A stretch of 11,553 nt of DNA from CAXDRM01 sp963991775 (GTDB lineage: Bacteria; Pseudomonadota; Alphaproteobacteria; Rickettsiales; JABIRX01), in the NCBI GenBank assembly GCA_963991775.1, contig CAXDRM010000039.1, positions 1 to 11,553 on the forward strand. Direction: 5' to 3'. Below the pieces are notes generated by a model that did not search any database, was not told the DNA's origin, and saw only the letters and a list, made by a program, of their open reading frames with translations. Position 1 is the stretch's first letter. Every line of letters starts with the position of its first letter. Below are positions 1-5,800 of the stretch, in pieces. The position numbers and the translations under genes are program-made.

Positions 1-48
1 ATCTTAGGACCCTGAGCTTGCAAGCGCCAGCGCAGCAATAGCCGAATG

Positions 49-70
49 GGCCGTTTGAGTCTGAGTAATT
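49..70 (+). repeat. 22-bp direct repeat, left of hairpin (copy A)
   Basis: GGCCG followed by a GAGTCTGAGTAATT-type tail. It matches 190-211 at 19 of 22 positions and recurs exactly in copy B at 303-324. It is the left boundary of a 141-bp segment missing from the related right-edge sequence. Confidence 0.8.
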
Positions 71-90
71 TTTATTAATAACTAAGGGAT

Positions 91-190
91 CTCTCGGTAA
101 AATTTTGCAACAAGTGCAAAATCACTCGAGAACCGATTTAGCTCTTTAGGTCCTTGAGTGGTTTTAGCGCAGCTAAAATTGTACCGAAAG
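91..190. repeat. ~100-nt imperfect hairpin in copy A
   Basis: The outer arm 94-106 (TCGGTAAAATTTT) is complementary to 175-187 at 12 of 13 positions. The inner arm 123-134 (CACTCGAGAACC) matches the reverse complement of 149-160 with two mismatches, one of them a G-T wobble. The loop is about 14 nt (135-148). The arms are held apart by partly paired sequence, so the whole can fold as one long stem. There is no T-run directly after it, so it does not look like a classic intrinsic terminator. Confidence 0.85.
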
Positions 191-211
191 GCCGCTCGAG
201 TATGAGTAATT
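190..211 (+). repeat. 22-bp direct repeat, right of hairpin (copy A)
   Basis: GGCCG followed by a GAGTATGAGTAATT-type tail, 141 bp downstream of the related motif at 49-70. Together the two motifs bracket the hairpin segment. The same motif, further diverged, flanks the solo copy at 10130-10149. Confidence 0.8.
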
Positions 212-254
212 ATGAAGGTAACCTTGTGGTTCGGCACGCTCACCAACCGGTTAC
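194..254 (+). repeat. Linker between the two repeat copies, also present inverted at the right edge
   Basis: 61 bp joining copy A to copy B. It starts with the end of a direct-repeat motif (190-211) and continues with a 43-bp tail. Positions 212-252 of that tail recur, reverse-complemented, at 11495-11535 with three adjacent mismatches. The tail ends in the palindrome AACCGGTT (245-252). It is therefore part of the repeat family rather than random spacer. Confidence 0.85.
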
Positions 255-447
255 ATCTTAGGACCCTGAGCTTGCAAGCGCCAGCGCAGCAATAGCCGAA
301 TGGGCCGTTTGAGTCTGAGTAATTTTTATTAATAACTAAGGGATCTCTCGGTAAAATTTTGCAACAAGTGCAAAATCACTCGAGAACCGATTTAGCTCTT
401 TAGGTCCTTGAGTGGTTTTAGCGTAGCTAAAATTGTACCGAAAGGCC
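255..447 (+). repeat. Palindromic intergenic repeat, copy B
   Basis: Second copy of the 193-bp repeat, offset by exactly 254 bp and in the same orientation. It ends at the GGCC after the hairpin; the next base starts unique sequence that leads to rlmH 39 bp further on. Unlike copy A, it is not followed by the second direct-repeat motif. Near-identity of the two copies implies recent duplication or ongoing gene conversion. Confidence 0.93.
345..444. repeat. ~100-nt imperfect hairpin in copy B
   Basis: Same hairpin as at 91-190, shifted by 254 bp. The single C-to-T difference (424) lies in the weakly paired middle of the 3' arm and leaves the outer and inner stems unchanged. It ends about 42 nt before the rlmH start, so it would lie in the rlmH leader or just upstream of its promoter. 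Confidence 0.85.
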
Positions 448-486
448 CGATTATACTAGGTTTTTTAAGTAGTTAAAATTTAATCC

Positions 487-930
487 ATGAAGATACTTGC
501 TTTTGGAAAGATAAAAAATTCGCCATATTCTGAGTTAAGCCAAGAATATCTGAAGCGCTTTAGAGGAAAAGTTGAGCTTAAAGAATTAGCTGTAGGAAAG
601 GGCAGCAAGACTGAAATTATGCAAGCTGAGGCTAAAATTTTACAAGCTGCTTTACCACAAAATTCTTTTAAGATTTTTTTGGAAGTAACAGGTAAAGAAT
701 TTACCAGCACAGCTTTAGCAAATTATGTGCAGCAAAAAAAACAGCAGCAGCAAGATTTAGTTTTTGTGCTTGGTGGAGCCTATGGTTTTAGTGAGGAGGC
801 TCTAGCCTTAGCTGATCTAAAATTATCGCTCAGTAAATTAACCTTACCTCATATGTTAGCACGCATTATTCTACTAGAGCAGCTTTACCGCGCCGAGACA
901 ATCAATAATAATCATCCTTATCATAAATAA
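487..930 (+). CDS. rlmH: Ribosomal RNA large subunit methyltransferase H
   Basis: SPOUT-class enzyme that N3-methylates pseudouridine 1915 in helix 69 of 23S rRNA, acting on assembled ribosomes with S-adenosylmethionine. It has 147 residues against about 155 in E. coli. The C-terminal knot is clear: a GGAYGFS glycine loop near residue 96, then LSLSKLTLPHMLAR, LLEQLYRAE and the terminal NHPYHK signature. The start MKILAFGKI fits the family N-terminus. No good Shine-Dalgarno is visible; a TATACT box at 452-457 lacks a convincing -35. The gene starts 39 bp after a palindromic repeat. It converges with elbB, with another palindrome between them. The reading frame is intact and the assignment is secure. 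Confidence 0.96.
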   Translation: MKILAFGKIKNSPYSELSQEYLKRFRGKVELKELAVGKGSKTEIMQAEAKILQAALPQNSFKIFLEVTGKEFTSTALANYVQQKKQQQQDLVFVLGGAYGFSEEALALADLKLSLSKLTLPHMLARIILLEQLYRAETINNNHPYHK

Positions 931-957
931 AGATGGCAATTGGTATTATATAGAAAT

Positions 958-1066
958 CAAGAAGTTAAGAATGTGTTTAGAGCGAGATTCCGCAGAATTT
1001 TGTCAACTGCGATTTGATAAAATTCGAGGATTGCTCCGAGCTATTAAATATATTCTTAACTTCTTG
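958..1066. repeat. 109-bp palindromic element of a second family
   Basis: Perfect 15-bp arms, CAAGAAGTTAAGAAT (958-972) and its reverse complement at 1052-1066. The interior continues as an imperfect palindrome: a GAATTTTGTCAA-type segment near 996-1007 mirrors TTTGATAAAATTC near 1012-1024. It lies between the convergent 3' ends of rlmH and elbB, 28 bp after the rlmH stop and 38 bp from the elbB stop. It has no obvious similarity to the hairpins at 91-190. No T-run follows either arm, so terminator activity is only possible, not shown. It resembles in size and form the palindromic elements known from Rickettsia and Wolbachia, but I cannot assign it to a named family. Confidence 0.85.
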
Positions 1067-1104
1067 CTGAGAGAGTGATTATAAAGGAGATTTTAGTTTG
1101 CAAA

Positions 1105-1776
1105 TTAAGCGGCTTCAGCTTTCTCAATCTGATGCGCAATATGCGCGACCAATTTCTCAATACCTGCGGCCACATTATCAATAGTTTCATTTTCCATATA
1201 AGCGGCAGTTGAAACTACATTATTATTATAATCTATGCAGATTTCTGAAGAGGGTAATGCTTTATAATTTGCGCCAAAAATTTCTAATACATCTTTACCA
1301 TTAGTTTCACTACCAGCAGTTAAATAGAATTTTTTATTTTCAAAGATTTTAGCAATTAAAGAAGGTGAAATACAAATAGCGCCAATAGGTTTTCTTTTAT
1401 CATGAAAGGCTCTGATAATTTTTTCTAGATCTTGATTTACCACAGCATTTTGGCCATCTTTTAATAAGGTAAATAAATTTTTTGCCACACCAAATCCTCC
1501 TGGTAAAATGATAGCAGCATATCTTTCTGGATTCAGTTCAGTAAGTGGTGAAATTTTACTGCGTGAGATGCGTGCTGCTTCAGCCATGATATTTCTAGTT
1601 TCTGCTAGAGGTTGCTGAGTATCATGATTAATCACCTCGGTTTGATTCTCGTCAGGCGCATAGCAATCATAGGCAAAACCATTTTTACGAATATATAATA
1701 AAGTTAAGACAGATTCTTGAATTTCACTACCATCAAGAAAGCCACAACCAGATAAAATTACTGCGATTTTTTTCAT
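1105..1776 (-). CDS. elbB: Isoprenoid biosynthesis glyoxalase ElbB (DJ-1/PfpI family)
   Basis: Cytoplasmic DJ-1/PfpI-superfamily protein; E. coli ElbB has weak glyoxalase activity and has been linked genetically to isoprenoid synthesis. The 223-residue length is normal. The start MKKIAVILSGCGFLDGSEIQE matches the ElbB N-terminus closely. Further marks are APDENQTEVINH, ETRNIMAEAARI (about 59-70), the nucleophile-elbow region LPGGFGVAKN (91-100) and the active-site cysteine C135 in GAICISPS, followed by SETNGKDVLEIFGA. It converges with rlmH and diverges from fumC across 129 bp. A TATAAT box lies 17 bp upstream of the ATG on this strand. The physiological substrate is unknown here. Confidence 0.94.
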   Translation of the reverse strand: MKKIAVILSGCGFLDGSEIQESVLTLLYIRKNGFAYDCYAPDENQTEVINHDTQQPLAETRNIMAEAARISRSKISPLTELNPERYAAIILPGGFGVAKNLFTLLKDGQNAVVNQDLEKIIRAFHDKRKPIGAICISPSLIAKIFENKKFYLTAGSETNGKDVLEIFGANYKALPSSEICIDYNNNVVSTAAYMENETIDNVAAGIEKLVAHIAHQIEKAEAA

Positions 1777-1793
1777 TTCCAGACCAAAAAAAA

Positions 1794-1799
1794 ATTATA
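1794..1799 (-). promoter_or_regulatory. Possible -10 box for elbB
   Basis: Reading on the minus strand, a perfect TATAAT lies 17 nt before the elbB ATG. No good -35 is present at the right spacing (the best is a poor CTTATA 19 nt upstream). In DNA this AT-rich, a TATAAT can arise by chance. Confidence 0.3.
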
Positions 1800-1840
1800 A
1801 ATTTAATCTGCGCCTTTTTATAAGTTTTAGCAATTATTTT

Positions 1841-1870
1841 TTATAGCAATCATGCAATAAGTTCTATATT
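1841..1870 (+). promoter_or_regulatory. Possible promoter for fumC-ruvA-ruvB
   Basis: TTATAG (1841-1846) and TATATT (1865-1870) with an 18-nt spacer, 35 nt upstream of the fumC start. Both boxes are imperfect. The only support is position in the divergent elbB-fumC gap. Confidence 0.25.
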
Positions 1871-1905
1871 CTGTTCGAGAATTAAAAAACAAAAATCAGA
1901 ATATT

Positions 1906-3306
1906 ATGTCAGACAATTATCGTATTGAAACAGATTCATTAGGAGAGGTAAAAGTAGCAGCAGATAAATATTGGGGAGCGCAAACTGAAAGATCTTTACA
2001 TAATTTTAAAATTGGAAATGAAACTATGCCTAAGCCACTTATTAAGGCTTTAGGTATTTTAAAAAAATCTGCAGCGCTTACTAATATGAAATTAGCAGGT
2101 CTTGAGCAACAAGTTGGTAAGGCAATTGTTCAAGCTGCTGATGAAGTTATAAATTTTAAGCTTATCGAGCATTTTCCTTTAGTAGTTTGGCAAACTGGTT
2201 CTGGTACGCAAAGTAACATGAATAGTAATGAGGTGATTTCTAACCGTGCTATCGAGATTTTAGGTGGTGAATTAGGTAGTAAAAAACCTGTGCATCCTAA
2301 TGATCATGTTAATATGGGACAATCTTCTAACGATACTTTTCCAACTGCGATGCATATTGCTGCAGTATTAGAAATTAACGAAGAATTATTACCGGCTTTG
2401 CAAAAATTACATGATGCATTGCTTGCTAAGCAAAATGAATTTAAAGCTATCGTAAAAATTGGGCGTACCCATTTGCAAGATGCTACACCTCTTACTTTAG
2501 GCCAAGAATTTTCTGGCTATGTCACACAAATAAAATATGGCATTAAGCGTATCCAAGATAGCCTACCAAGATTATTACAATTAGCACAAGGTGGTACAGC
2601 AGTTGGCACAGGCATTAATTCAGTAGAAGGTTTTGCTGAAAATTTTGCCGCACAAGTAGCAACAGAAACTGGCTATGATTTTGTGACAGCCGAAAATAAA
2701 TTCGAAGCTTTAGCAGCGCATGATGCCATCATTGAAGCAAGTGGTGCTTTAAATGTTGTAGCGGCAAGCTTAATGAAAATTGCTAATGATATCAGATTGC
2801 TTGGTTCTGGTCCTAGATCTGGCCTTGGTGAGATTTCTTTACCTGCGAATGAGCCAGGCTCATCAATTATGCCAGGTAAAGTTAATCCTACTCAATGTGA
2901 AGCTTTAACTATGGTCGCAACTCAAATTATGGGTAATCACAATACTATTACTATTGCTGGTTCAAATGGTCATTTTGAATTAAATGTGTTTAAACCAGTG
3001 ATGATTTATAATCTGTTACAATCAATTAAATTAATTGCTGATGGCGCGGTAAGCTTTACTGATAAATGTGTTGCAGGTATTACTGCTAATCAAGAAAATA
3101 TCACTAAATTAATGGAGCAATCTTTAATGTTAGTGACAGCTTTAAATCCACATATTGGTTATGATAATGCAGCCAAAATTGCTAAATATGCGCATCAACA
3201 TGGCCTTTCTCTTAAAGAGGCAGCTCTTAAGTTAGAGTTACTCACCGAAGAGCAATTTAAAGATTGGGTTAAGCCTTTAGAAATGATTGGACCAAGAAAA
3301 AAATAA
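1906..3306 (+). CDS. fumC: Fumarate hydratase class II
   Basis: Iron-independent fumarase that interconverts fumarate and L-malate in the TCA cycle; a cytoplasmic homotetramer of the aspartase/fumarase superfamily. The 466-residue length is typical. Visible motifs are TGSGTQSNMNSNEV (about 97-110), SSNDTFPT (140-147), GRTHLQDATP with catalytic H190, and the superfamily signature GSSIMPGKVNP with catalytic S320. The start MSDNYRIETDSLGEV fits the family N-terminus; there is no strong ribosome site before it. The gene is divergent from elbB and is followed after one base by ruvA, so cotranscription with ruvAB is likely. This TCA enzyme with Holliday-junction helicase pairing is unusual but the sequences are intact. 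Confidence 0.98.
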   Translation: MSDNYRIETDSLGEVKVAADKYWGAQTERSLHNFKIGNETMPKPLIKALGILKKSAALTNMKLAGLEQQVGKAIVQAADEVINFKLIEHFPLVVWQTGSGTQSNMNSNEVISNRAIEILGGELGSKKPVHPNDHVNMGQSSNDTFPTAMHIAAVLEINEELLPALQKLHDALLAKQNEFKAIVKIGRTHLQDATPLTLGQEFSGYVTQIKYGIKRIQDSLPRLLQLAQGGTAVGTGINSVEGFAENFAAQVATETGYDFVTAENKFEALAAHDAIIEASGALNVVAASLMKIANDIRLLGSGPRSGLGEISLPANEPGSSIMPGKVNPTQCEALTMVATQIMGNHNTITIAGSNGHFELNVFKPVMIYNLLQSIKLIADGAVSFTDKCVAGITANQENITKLMEQSLMLVTALNPHIGYDNAAKIAKYAHQHGLSLKEAALKLELLTEEQFKDWVKPLEMIGPRKK

Positions 3307-3307
3307 G

Positions 3308-3916
3308 ATGATCGGTAGCTTAAGAGGAAACATTACTAATCTAGATTTAGATTCAGTGATTTTAGAATGTGCTGGTGTTGGTTATTTATTGCATTTACCT
3401 ACCAGATTATTAGCCAATTTAGAGCTTAATCAAGAAGCGTTTTTTTTGATTCACACGGCAGTGCGTGAAGATGATATTTCGCTTTACGGTTTTAGTGATG
3501 CGTCAGATAAACAAGTTTTTTTGCAGCTTAATAAAGTAAGTGGCGTTGGTGCTAAAACAGCTTTAAATATTTTAAGCATACTTAATGCAAGGCAAATTGC
3601 TGATGCGATTGCTTTTGAAGATAAAGCTGCTTTTACGCAAGTAAGCGGTATTGGTCCTAAAGCTGCGGTCAGAATCATTAATGATCTCAAAGATAAGGTC
3701 AGTAATTTACAAGATCCAGCTGCACAATTTTCTAGTTTAGAGCTTGGCCAGGCGGCAAATCAATCAAGTAATAATTTACTTAATGATGCTTTATCAGCAC
3801 TTGAAAACCTTGGTTATCAGCGTGCGCAAATTCTTGAAGTAGTTAAAGAACATGCTGCTAATGAAAATGACTTATCAGCAGTAATTAGTAATTGTTTAAA
3901 AAGCTTAGCTAAATGA
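3308..3916 (+). CDS. ruvA: Holliday junction branch migration complex subunit RuvA
   Basis: RuvA tetramers bind four-way DNA junctions and load the RuvB motor for branch migration. I place the start at ATG 3308 because MIGSLRG matches the invariant family N-terminus. A TTG seven codons upstream (3287) is open in the same frame but lies inside fumC. The product is 202 residues. Domain I (about 1-65) is the OB fold. The two helix-hairpin-helix motifs are NKVSGVGAKTA (76-86) and QVSGIGPKAA (111-120), followed by INDLKDKV. A linker leads to domain III (about 155-202), which contacts RuvB. The start is one base after the fumC stop and the stop overlaps the ruvB start. No ruvC lies upstream. Confidence 0.96.
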   Translation: MIGSLRGNITNLDLDSVILECAGVGYLLHLPTRLLANLELNQEAFFLIHTAVREDDISLYGFSDASDKQVFLQLNKVSGVGAKTALNILSILNARQIADAIAFEDKAAFTQVSGIGPKAAVRIINDLKDKVSNLQDPAAQFSSLELGQAANQSSNNLLNDALSALENLGYQRAQILEVVKEHAANENDLSAVISNCLKSLAK

Positions 3917-4902
3917 AAGAGCGTATTATTAATCCAGATCAACAGCAAGATGAGGCGCAGTTAAATTTGCGTCCTAATTTACTTACTGAATTTATTGGCC
4001 AAGGAGCGCTTAAAAAAAATCTGACAATTTATATTGCTGCTGCCAAAAAATTAGAAACAGCAATTGATCATATTTTATTTTATGGTCCTCCGGGTCTTGG
4101 TAAAACTACTTTAGCGGCGATTGTGGCTAAAGAATTACAGGTTAATTTTCGTGCTACTTCTGGACCAATTTTAAGTAAGGCCGGCGATCTGGCTGCGATT
4201 TTAAGTAATCTTAATCAAGGAGATGTATTATTCATTGATGAGATTCATCGTATGAATACTCAAGTAGAAGAGATTCTTTATTCGGCGATGGAGGATTTTA
4301 AATTAGATATTATCATTGGTGAAGGTCCGGCAGCACGCACAGTGCGTATTGATTTACCTAAATTTACTTTGATAGGTGCTACTACTCGTTTGGGCTTATT
4401 ATCTAATCCATTACGAGATCGTTTTGGTATTCCGCTACGTTTAAATTTTTATGAAGTAAGCGAGCTTGAGCAAGTATTATTGCGCGGGGCAGAGGTATTT
4501 ACTATTGGCCTGACTCAAGATGGTGCGCATGAAATTGCGCGCCGTTCTCGTGGTACGCCCCGTATTGCTCTAAGGTTGCTCAAAAGAGTGCGTGATTTTG
4601 CGCTTTACGAGAATCAAGCTACTATTAATAAAGAAATTGCTGATCAGGCGTTAAATAATTTGGCAGTTGATAATTGTGGTTTAGATCATATTGATCGCAG
4701 CTATTTGCGTTATATTTTAGATAATTATGATGGTGGGCCAGTTGGTATAGAAACTTTAGCAGCAGGTCTTTCTGAACAAAAAGATACTATCGAAGAAACT
4801 ATCGAGCCTTATCTGTTACAACAAGGTTTTATTGCTAAAACTCCACGCGGCAGAATGACAACGCAAAAAGCCCGCGATCATATAAAAATTACTATGGTAT
4901 GA
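3913..4902 (+). CDS. ruvB: Holliday junction branch migration DNA helicase RuvB
   Basis: AAA+ hexameric ATPase that pulls DNA through RuvA-bound junctions during recombinational repair. It has 329 residues, close to the family norm. Motifs are Walker A GPPGLGKTT (58-66), Walker B LFIDEIHR (about 106-113), sensor 1 in GATTRLGLL (155-163), the arginine finger R170 in PLRDRFG, and sensor 2 in RGTPRIALRLL (214-224). The C-terminal winged-helix domain contains GPVGIETLAAGL and TPRGRMTT. The ATG shares bases with the ruvA stop (ATGA), which suggests translational coupling. The gene is complete; downstream it converges with a short unrecognised minus-strand gene rather than running into ybgC. Confidence 0.98.
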   Translation: MKERIINPDQQQDEAQLNLRPNLLTEFIGQGALKKNLTIYIAAAKKLETAIDHILFYGPPGLGKTTLAAIVAKELQVNFRATSGPILSKAGDLAAILSNLNQGDVLFIDEIHRMNTQVEEILYSAMEDFKLDIIIGEGPAARTVRIDLPKFTLIGATTRLGLLSNPLRDRFGIPLRLNFYEVSELEQVLLRGAEVFTIGLTQDGAHEIARRSRGTPRIALRLLKRVRDFALYENQATINKEIADQALNNLAVDNCGLDHIDRSYLRYILDNYDGGPVGIETLAAGLSEQKDTIEETIEPYLLQQGFIAKTPRGRMTTQKARDHIKITMV

Positions 4903-4950
4903 GTGATAAAGACTCAATTCAGTATTAGAGTTTAACTCTAGTCACTTTAT
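4902..4950. terminator. Possible weak bidirectional terminator after ruvB
   Basis: The 59-bp gap between the convergent ruvB and the 4962-5336 gene contains overlapping inverted repeats: ATAAAG (4906-4911) with CTTTAT (4945-4950), and TAGAGTT with AACTCTA around 4933. Stems are short and AT-rich. A modest T-run (TTTTACTTTT) lies further right on the + strand. Confidence 0.3.
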
Positions 4951-4961
4951 AAACTGCAATT

Positions 4962-5336
4962 TTACTTTTCTATTTTAGAGCTTATAGTTTTAGATTTGAA
5001 TTCTTCAAGTATATTGATGTAGCTATAGCGTTCACTAGTACTAAGTATATCCGGTAGCTGCTCTTTTTTTATATTTATGAAATTTTGGTCTATTTCCTCA
5101 TGACCTTCTGGTTTTAAAATATTAAGGACAGGAATTATTTTATTTAGGTCATCTTCGTTTATATGATGTTCGCGTAGTGGAGTAATCAGATTGCTAAAAA
5201 CCTCAGAGAATCTATTATTGGTTTTAGCTTGTTCAATAATTTCTGCAATGAGCTGATATTTTTCTTCTGCAGCATATTGAATCAGCTTTGGCAAAATTTG
5301 GTATAAGGGTTTTGTTGTGATATCTTCCTTTGTCAT
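4962..5336 (-). CDS. Hypothetical protein, 124 residues, mostly helical and charged
   Basis: I do not recognise this protein. It starts MTKEDITTKPLYQILPKLIQ, has no signal peptide or membrane segment, and is rich in Glu, Lys, Ile and Leu with a helical look. Two short LP-containing segments occur (QILPKLIQ near 13-20 and EQLPDILS near 92-99). The C-terminus is lysine-rich. It is the only minus-strand gene between ruvB and ybgC. Supporting its reality are the length of the open frame, an AAAGAAA stretch before the ATG, and a TATAAT box on the same strand at 5364-5369. It could be a lineage-specific orphan or a remnant of an acquired gene. Confidence 0.6.
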   Translation of the reverse strand: MTKEDITTKPLYQILPKLIQYAAEEKYQLIAEIIEQAKTNNRFSEVFSNLITPLREHHINEDDLNKIIPVLNILKPEGHEEIDQNFINIKKEQLPDILSTSERYSYINILEEFKSKTISSKIEK

Positions 5337-5363
5337 ATTTTCTTTTGTAAATGTTGGTTAAAT

Positions 5364-5394
5364 ATTATAGTATCTTTTGAACTTTTTCATTCAA
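5364..5394 (-). promoter_or_regulatory. Possible promoter for the 4962-5336 gene
   Basis: On the minus strand, TTGAAT (5389-5394) and a perfect TATAAT (5364-5369) are separated by 19 nt, slightly long. The -10 lies about 27 nt before the ATG. It would fire away from ybgC, whose own signals would have to overlap it. Confidence 0.4.
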
Positions 5395-5400
5395 GCAACC

Positions 5401-5790
5401 ATGACACGAATTTATAAAAAATCTTACCGCGTCTATTATGAAGATACTGATGCTGGTGGTGTGGTTTATTATGCTAATTATCTTAAATTTGCTGAGCGGG
5501 CGCGTACTGAAATGCTTAGAGAGCATGGTATTAACCAACATGATTTAGCCGAAACTGATAATCTCTATTTTGTGGTGCGTAAAACAGAATTAGATATTCA
5601 AAAAGCTGCTAAACTTGATGATTTGCTTGAGATCGAAACTAAATTGCTCAAAAAATCTGGTGCTACAATGTGGCTTGAGCAGAATATTACTTTTGAAAAA
5701 ATAAAAATATGTTCTATAAAAGTGCAATTAGTTGCGGTTAATAAAAATTTTAAACCTTGTAGGTTGCCTGAATTTTGTCATAATTTGTAA
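5401..5790 (+). CDS. ybgC: Tol-Pal system-associated acyl-CoA thioesterase
   Basis: Hotdog-fold thioesterase of the 4-hydroxybenzoyl-CoA thioesterase type, acting on short- or long-chain acyl-CoA or acyl-ACP near the cytoplasmic membrane. I choose ATG 5401 (129 residues) over an in-frame TTG at 5377 because family members start a few residues before the YRVYYEDTDAGGVVYYANY motif, whose final Asp (D17) is the expected catalytic residue. AERARTEML, FVVRKTELDIQKAAKLDD and LLEIET follow as in E. coli YbgC. No Shine-Dalgarno is evident. In many proteobacteria ybgC precedes tolQ; here a DUF2066 gene follows after 10 bp instead, so the Tol-Pal link is by family only. Confidence 0.93.
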   Translation: MTRIYKKSYRVYYEDTDAGGVVYYANYLKFAERARTEMLREHGINQHDLAETDNLYFVVRKTELDIQKAAKLDDLLEIETKLLKKSGATMWLEQNITFEKIKICSIKVQLVAVNKNFKPCRLPEFCHNL

Positions 5791-5800
5791 AAAATTGCTT

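Larger units (their letters stand above)
1..193 (+). repeat. Palindromic intergenic repeat, copy A
   Basis: This stretch is repeated at 255-447 with one visible difference (C at 170, T at 424). It holds three parts: a GC-richer head (1-48) with the perfect palindrome GCTTGCAAGC at 16-25, a direct-repeat motif (49-70), and a long imperfect hairpin (91-190) ending in GGCC. I see no gene in it. The window begins exactly at the repeat start, so what lies upstream is unknown. Its base composition is less AT-biased than the neighbouring genes. Confidence 0.93.

Noticed and set aside
84..325. Open reading frame on the minus strand running through the repeat linker and hairpin of copy A
   Set aside because: It is open for about 80 codons but has no convincing start or ribosome site, and the composition looks like translated palindrome. 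The 254-bp period is not a multiple of three, so it is not preserved across units.
1..486. CRISPR array, tRNA or rRNA at the left end
   Set aside because: Only two long repeats with a 61-bp linker, not short regularly spaced repeats with unique spacers; no tRNA cloverleaf or rRNA sequence is recognisable.
480..710. Minus-strand open frame within rlmH
   Set aside because: It lies almost wholly antisense to rlmH, whose family motifs are clear; no similarity or start signal supports it.
3484..3690. Minus-strand open frame within ruvA
   Set aside because: Antisense shadow of the ruvA helix-hairpin-helix region; no independent support.
5377..5400. TTG start for ybgC, eight codons upstream
   Set aside because: It adds residues not seen in the family; ATG 5401 gives the normal N-terminus.
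5732..5800. ATG start for the DUF2066 protein inside ybgC
   Set aside because: It would place 23 extra residues before a clean signal peptide that begins at 5801.
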